From the NCBI GenBank assembly GCA_944472155.2, contig OX235271.1:104421256-104485255 (forward strand): a stretch of DNA of 64,000 nt. The letters run 5' to 3'. The notes under the pieces were generated by a model. The model had not been told where the DNA came from. It did no database searches and saw only the letters and a list, made by a program, of their open reading frames with translations. The number at the start of each line of letters is the position of its first letter. The stretch's first letter is position 1. Below, piece after piece: positions 52,901-61,600 of this stretch. The DNA is from Trichobilharzia szidati (Eukaryota; Platyhelminthes; Trematoda; Strigeidida; Schistosomatidae). A program made the translations under genes and the position numbers.

Positions 52901-55900
52901 CAGTATCCTTGTAATACAAGTATGATTAAACATTGACCAGTGTGTTACATCCTTCAGGTGGATATCATACACTTCTTATTTGAAGACTCACAATGATATA
53001 AACTCTGTATTCAATCAAATTTAAAGTTAGGGGAATTTTGTTGTTGAAATTTCTCACAAATGACTGTTACTTTACTAAACCTAACATCTTCATATTTTAT
53101 AATTGTAGATGATGTCGACTCTGTTACTACTACTATAAAATCTAAAGCTATTGTGTGGCTTCAAGGCCCTGTAAACTTGTTACTTACTCCACTTTTAACA
53201 GAATCTCTGGAAAGGTAAGTTATCAGTTGAATTTTAACAACTTTATATGACTGATAATATAACTTTACTGTTTTGTATTATACTGGTGTTTCGATGAAAT
53301 GTTAATTGTCAAAAGTAAAATTATCTCACTTCTAACTAGGCATTATAACTTCAGTCAGAAATGTTATGTTATGTTTTCACTTACCAAGTATAATTAGCTC
53401 TAATTAGTAAGTTATTCACACCTCTTCGAAATGACCTGCAGTTCAACTTGACTACTGAGTTGATAAATTAAAGTAGTGTTTTCACAGTAGTTAAGATTTA
53501 TCAATGGATTTACTTACTTATTGGCATGTTATTTTAATAAAGTTATATTACCGGAAGCTAGCGTTTTACCATAAGATAATTTATTTTAGCCTTATTTGTG
53601 TCACAATCAGTTATCTTAATTGAAATATTGTACATGTAGTGTGGGTTGTGTTTTTGGGTCTCTCCGACCATTCGAATTCATGTGTTAGTCTGTAATAATG
53701 TTGAGCTTTATGTTAAGACAAAAAAACAAATTAGAGGAAGAATTTGAGTTTCTTGAAAAGACATTGAAGAGCAATGGGTACCCTCAAAGGTTCATCAACA
53801 AGTATGGAAGATCTGAAGTCACAAATGAAAAACAAATCACAGTAGGAAAAAAGCCAATATACTTTCAGCTTGATTATAAAGGTGAAAACATTGCAGCGAT
53901 GATCAACAGAAGGCTGAGCACATCACTAGCCATAGCCTATCCTGCAGCTAAGCTCGTTCCCGTCTATCGAACAACTTGCTCTTTGATGAAATCAAAAATC
54001 GATAGATATCCTTCTCATGTTAACTCCAACTGTATATACAAATTTACATGTATCTGCGGGAGCAGTTACATTGGAAGAACAGAAAGAAGGGCATATCTAC
54101 GATTTTCTGAACATGTACCAAAAAGCTTATGTCTAAAGGGAACAAATGCTTTAAACAGTGCCATCGCCAGGCATCTCCTTGACACGGGTCATGAGGTGGA
54201 CGTCGAAAAGTTCAAAATTATCAATAAGCAAAAGAGCTCAATTCTCCTTAAGTTTGCTGAAGCCATTTCCATCAAGTGCCTGAAACCTGATTTATGCGTT
54301 CAGAAAGAAGCGGTTATCAGTCTTTCTTTGCCCTGGTAACTGGATATTTTTCATCCTAATGCGAGATGCTGAAAAGTTTTCATTGTGTATGATTATTATT
54401 GTTCGGAATAGTGTTTAATATTGCATATATATATGTATATATATTATTAGTGTATGCGTATGTTGATCGATTGATTTTTGTTTAAAATGAACTCTGTGCA
54501 AGTATGTTAAAATTGTTTTTGTAGATACATTTAATAATGTCTTTGCCCTGTAAGCAGCTGACGAGAAGGCAACGAAATAAAAGATGGTACCATTTTATTC
54601 TGCTAAAACTGTAGTTCTTGCTTTGTTCAAATTCACTAAGGGGAATAAATGTATGAAACGCCTGTTTTTCTGGTAATTCAATTTGAAAAATAATCGATCA
54701 CAATAATAATAAACTAGAATTTGTGATCTCCTTCTTCTTAAGCTTTTCCTGCTTACCCTGTTGTATAGCAGTTCAGTAATCTTTAGTACATTTCAACTTA
54801 AAGTTATCATTAATATTTTGTTTCATAAGTCTTGAATAATAACTGTCCGTTTATATGTTTCAGATATATAAAAATACTTATGCCTATTGTTAAAACTACA
54901 TCACCCTCTTCAATTGTGGATTCAATGCACTACAAATGTGTAAAGTCAATGGAGCAGCAAATAAAGCCTCTGTTAAGTTCTACAAATAGTTTAACACCTA
55001 AAATTCAAGATATATCTTTACCAAAACGCAAGTCAACTCAATCACCTCGTCCTATAATCACTGATAAATCTTCTGCCAATGTTGTTGCTCATACTGAAGA
55101 ACGTCAGTCAATATTATATAATCTACTTGGTTCTCGTTTCACTCAGGAGGCAACATCTGCAAATATATCTCACCAAAATGTTACATCGAAACCCTTTCGA
55201 ATTCGTAAGACATCAGCAGATTATGAATTAAGTGAGTTGATTGTTTCCTCTCAGTGGATAAAGTAGTATTTATTGTGAAAATAACAACATTTCTAACGGT
55301 ATTTGTCCATATATACTAAGTAATTTTACTAAATCCATTTCGAATGGTTTTCATATTTTTGTGAATATCTGATTGCTTGAGAATTTATTTTATATTATGG
55401 TATCAATCAGCAAAACAGATGTTCATAACTAGAAACTGAATATACAACGGTTTGTACATATTACTAGTTTCTAATAAGGCCTTAAACATTTGCGTACGCG
55501 TCGTCAATTTGTGTGTTCAAGTATGAAATACTCGGGAAGAATAGAGCTCTCTTTTAATGTTTCCTGTATAATTCAGCATTCATCCTACAATTCTAAGTTA
55601 GTTATTCTTCCATATTAGTTCACTTTCTCAAAGATCACTCAGTTTTCTTTTGAAATATGCGATAGTTTTCACGAGATTATAAGTTTTACAAATGAGCTTT
55701 GTAAGACTAGGGTTCGACTTTTGACAGTTGTGTCGTGTGCTTAAACGATGATCATTTCTCAAGGAAGCATTATAGTCGTTTATTATTTTGCTATAAATGA
55801 AGATGTTACAATAATAGCACCTCAGTAAAAGTATTAATCTGTCTGTCTGTCTGGATTCAACATAGAACTTGGCAACGAAGTGCAGCAGTTCGAGTTGCCA

Positions 55901-58580
55901 CGTTCCAAATAGCACACAAAGGTAGACAAGAAGATGAGTGAAGGGAATCAATAGAGTTTTGACAAGTATAAGAGTGAAACAGAATGAGTAATGGTAGAAA
56001 GGAATATGAAAGATTACAGAGACTGAATACATCTGCGCCATTGACAACGATTTTGGGCCATGTCAGCTATTGTCCCCAGCCATTGATTCTTAGAGTCCCG
56101 AGGGCGGGCCCCAACCCGGAAGTCTGCATCTCCCTACCTGACTCAGTTTAACATTACTTACCTTATTATACCACCTAACGTGGGAAAGAAGTCGTAAACA
56201 TCTATGATCAAAAACAGTCAACCTTTTGTGGTTGTGTTCTCTGACATCTTCAGCGCATACTTCGATGTGGCCATGTTTCAGAGCCATAGAGAAGGACGGA
56301 GCGAACTGCTGAGCAGTGCACACGTCCCTTGGTTGATAGCTGCATGTCACGCCTACGCCAGAGACGGTGTAAGTTAGCGAAAGCAGCCCGAGCTTTTTGG
56401 ATCCGTGCTGTGATTTCGTCACCAATCAATCCGTTGGTGCTGATACAACTTCCCAAATAGGTGAAGTGGTCAACATGTTCTATCACTTCACTCCCTATCA
56501 CTAAGCTAGGGGTAGACGTAGTCCAGTCCTGTAGCAGCATCTTACATTTTACAGGGGCGAATCGCATGCCAAACATACGAAGATTGCTGCTCAAGGTGTT
56601 CAGAAGACTGCATTTTGTCAGCATCCTCCCCTAACAGGACTATGTCATCTGCATATTCTAAGTCCATAAGACTATTCCCTGGTAACAAGTCGATTCCTAA
56701 GTCGTTAAGTTCAGTTAAGGATACTTCCATTAGCATATCTATGATGAAGTTAAACAGGAATGGGGAAAGTGGACATACTTGATGGACACCACTGGTTGTT
56801 AACAATTCAGATGACAATTCCCCATAAGCCCTTACATGGCTACGTGAGTTTGAGTAGAGTGCCTTGATTAGTATTAGTGTTTATAGAAAAATACAGTTCA
56901 TATCAATGACTATTCCTATTTGTTTTTTTCCAGTGTCCAATAGCCAAGATACTGTCAAATTTACAAAAAATACTTCAGATGTAACTAAGCCATTACATTT
57001 AGTGGCTGAAATTTCCGGAGATCATTCAGAAGTAAATTTTGCCGGTTCACCCTCCAGTGCACCTGTTACTTCGAAGAATGTAGGCATGATGCACAACTGT
57101 AAATCAGCATTGTCAAGCAAAGTCGCTGCGTTATCAGTCGAAAGAATTAATATTTCATTCTTACAACTTTATGCTGTTGAAGATTTGGTTCATTTAGACA
57201 GTCTTAAATCTGGTCTACACGATTTAACTTGTGTATCGCTAATGACATTTTGTCTGGACTCATTTTCTTTTGAGGTAGGTAATTTTTGTTTTTGGAACTT
57301 CATACATGTATTTCTTCAAGTCATCCTTTTATTAAAAGATACTGTTAGTTGAAAAGTTATCTGGTGAGAAGTTCTGCTTGTTGGTTTGAGCCATGTAGAG
57401 TTGTTTTCACTGCATTATCGCTCGCCTTTTGACAATCGAAACTTGTAGTTGCAGGTTTTGTCAATATACCTTAGAGTGGACACCATTACACTTCATCCTC
57501 ATAAATCTTGATATCGTTATGTAGTTATCATATATAAATAGCTGATGTCTTGTCACTTTTTAGGTTTCAAGTATGCATTTATAGATATTGTCTTTCATTT
57601 CACTGTGTGTGTGTGTGTATAACATTTCATAGGTTACAGTTTGTGACTTTTATTTGGAGATGCTTCTTACCTCAACTTTAATAAGTATTCTAAAATGCTG
57701 CTTTGAAATATTCGCACATATTGCACTCATATCTGTTCGCTATTTCAATACGCCGGCTATCAGCAAAGTTATGTCACTAAGTTTTAATCAAATTGTTTTC
57801 ATGATATTCAAGTGTTGGTTTGTAGGGATTTGATTGGTTACATGATTTTCATCATGAGCTGACATTAGTTAGAGAACCATTGGAAAACCTGGGAGTACTG
57901 GACAGCTGTTTCGTCCTAGTTTGGGACTCTTCATCAGTACGCACCCACCAGGATTCGAACCCAGGACCTTCTGGTTACAAGGCGAGCTCGTATACCATTA
58001 AGCCACTGGGACCCGATCCAATGGCCCATGAATTCTAACTTCTGCCAATTCACGACATAGCGCGACCCCTAGCCAATGTCTTCAGCGAGTATTTGTCCTC
58101 ACACCCGACCTGCTGCATCCTACTGGTCACGACTTCTCACTAGAACCCCAGGTAACTACCTACCTAAATAGGGCAAGTCGCTAGTGAGCATCTCATTGAT
58201 ATTCAAGTGTTGGTTTGTAGGGATTTGATTGGTTACAGGATTTTCATCATGAGCTGACATTAGTTAGAGAACCATTGGAAACCTGGGAGTACTGGACAGC
58301 TCGCTTTGTAACCAGAAGGTCCTGGGTTCAAATCCCGGTGGGTGCGTACTGATGAAGAGTTCCAAACTATGACGAAACAGTTGTCCAGTACTCCCAGGTT
58401 TTCCAATGGTTCTCTAACTAACGTCAGCTCATGATGAAAATCCTGTTTTAATGATAGTTGTGTTCAGTACTTCCGTTTCTGTTTACCATCTTGTAAACTT
58501 ATTCTGGGATACAACTTCTCTATTGATTACCAAGCAGCATATTTAATATCGCTATTTATCGTTTGACATGAAGTACTATT

Positions 58581-58619
<39 letters not shown>

Positions 58620-61600
58620 GAAGAGAGAGAGGTCCTACTGGTTCGAAATAAAATCTAAGCGAACTAAACATTGAAATACCTTTTGTTGGTTGACAACTAA
58701 TCTTACGAGCCATGCAATTTGATTGAATCAGCAATTAGGTGTAGGTTATTTCAACGTTACAATAATCCATATCCTATTTTTGCTAAGCATTGGTGGTTCA
58801 GTGATAGAATACTCGCTAACCACCCAGGTGTTCCGGGGTTCAATCCCTAGCCGACGCACTCCTAAACCTCGCTTAACCAGTAGTAAACCCTGTAATGAAG
58901 GAAGGTTGGGCGTGGGGTCAGCAACCTCACCCGTAAAAAAAGCACCACTGCTACCGCAACTTCAAAGCCCCCAAGCTTGAAACTCTATGCTCCACTCAGA
59001 ACACATTGGAATGAAATAATGATTTAAAAAATCTTGCTAAGCGAAAGTCAGTGTTATTTGGATCGCAACTTTTAATGTCATCTATGGTTTCAACTTGTGT
59101 TATTCAGATCACAGATTTTCGGTTTTAATGGCATTCTCTACAATGTTAGTAGTACCTCGATAGTTATTATTATTATTCATCTGGCTTAAAATCTGTATCG
59201 TATAATATTTTGTAAAAGTCTTACATTCTAAAATTGTTCATCTTTTTGTTTACGTTTCCTTACCAATCAGTTAATGGCATCATATAAACGTGAAATGTTG
59301 AATGATAAATTTAATGATGGATCTATTCATGATCGACATAATAGTATGTCTACGCCAGGATCAAATATTAGTAATCGACCTTTTGTGGCATCATCAACAG
59401 TTGAATCAGGTCACCAGACAATTCGACCAGCAAGTATGCTAAATACACAGAAAAGCACAAAACTACGAGATGATGGCGTTTCAGCAAAAATTATCTCCTC
59501 TAATATAAGTGATCTGTTAAATGCTTATCCTTCTTTTCGGGAACAATGCAATACTACGTCAATAAACCGTAACGATAGAATGAGTAATTCTTTTCCTGGC
59601 AGATTACAACACAAACGACAACCATCTGCCCCTACAGTTTTATACAATTTACCTGATTTAACTCAAAGTTGTGAAGCATTTACCCGATCATCTGAGCCAA
59701 TCATTCGAAAATCGAACAAATGGTATGATTGTTCACTTACTGATTCAAAACCCAATCCATACACATTCACGAATAAGACAGCAGAAGACATGAAGGTGAC
59801 TGATGGTCATAATTTTGAGGTTGATGATAAATTACCCAATGTTGAGTTCACTTCATCGAAGCCTGTAAAAAAGACTGTCGATAAAATTGATGGTAAGTGT
59901 TTAGTTATATTTGAATCAAGATTTCGTCAATTTATTTCTATTCTTTGTTAGTAATTTGATGACTTCTACTCGAAAGCTCTGATTAACTTCAAATTTTGAA
60001 ATGGTCACCTATCTTTCTTTGTAGATATCATTGATTCAATCAATGTAAGACCAACTACAACTGAACCAAATGGCAATTTATGGAATTCACGTGATTGTGA
60101 ACATCTAGGCAGTGAATTAGTCTGTCAAGTAACAGTTCATAGACTACATGGACAATTACGACGTCTTACTCGTCATAGTCAATTTAATGCAGATGTTTTG
60201 CTAACAGCAATACCTTTTGAATCGTCTAGAGCATTTTTCCGTTTCACATCCGATCCGCTTAATTCTAATACTAACACTGTAACTGAATCTTCGTGTACAA
60301 CTAAATATCTTGAAGAGCAGAGTTTTGGATGGATTATGTTTGAGTGTGGTTTAGAAGATTTATCAATTTCTTGGGTTCAGCGTCGTGGATTTCCTGATTC
60401 AGTGTCTGCAGTACAAAATACAAAGGTTACTACTTCTACCGAGGAACACCGTAAGGATACTTATAATGAGGTAAGAAAACATTTATTTTAATTGATTAAA
60501 GATACCCATTAGAAATTTGAAAAGATTGTTTAATGCACAAAGAATATTCTTTTCGTTGATATAAGAATAAAACTTGTGCATTGTGGTGGAGTATAATTCC
60601 ATTATGGAATATTCTTTTCGATAACTTCATCATCAGGTTCTACAGTTATATATCCATAATAATGGAAGAATTATTGATATTGTCAACATTAGTGATTTCT
60701 TAAGGTAACATCGGATCACTGAAATCAAAGTTCCGAAAGCTATTCACCGATAAATTTTTTAATAGATTATAGTCCAAAACATGCGTACGTGGTAGTCTGT
60801 ACGACTGTAACACTAAATTGAACACCAGTATTCCATTCCAAGGTAAATAATTATGAATAACAATGAATATATAGTAATGAATTCTCATGTTTATATTAAA
60901 TTCCATTCATATTGATTATAAACTTCAAATGGATGAATGGTAATCTCAAGGACAGGGACAGAAAAACTGGGGTAGAAGGTTGGGTGTGTGTGTGTATGTG
61001 CGCCAGTGTGCAAGTTAACGACTACGTGTAAATAAGAAAACAAAAAGTTAGTTTATACAAGTGTAATAATAAATGGTAAGGGAATACATATGTACAGGAT
61101 GGAGTGCTATACCTAAAAGGCCGGCGTAGTGCAGTATTTATGAATTTTTGTAAATTCCATAGCTGACCAAGGTAGCAATAGTGGATGGACCTGTTCTTTC
61201 TGCAACATAGAGCACCGGTTGTCTTAGGCGAATTGCAATAACTTCTGCTATTTAGAGTATTCGATACCTAGATGCTTTCGGAAGTTTATTTGGTACCCGA
61301 TAGATGATAGAGAAAGATTCTTCAATGATGGCTTTATGACCGGTTTGAACTAGGTGATCTGATATCGAACTGCTTATTGTTTTCACTACACCTTTATTTA
61401 GCCACACCGGTAGGTGTTCCCTAGCGAGCACGAAAAATCAAGTTCTTAGAGCAACGGCCAATGTAACTCGCTGCACAAGCGCTGTTAAGTTGGTAGATAG
61501 CCTAGGTACTTCCTCTTTCAATTGAGGGATCACAACAGGCCGTGTAGAAAATATCAATTCGTTGAAAAGAGTATCTTCGCTGAATCACTTGTTTTGATTT

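Noticed and set aside
57950..58015. Functional tRNA-Thr gene on the minus strand
   Set aside because: It has good boxes but is embedded in a foldback element with a second partial copy; more likely a tRNA-derived core than a working gene.
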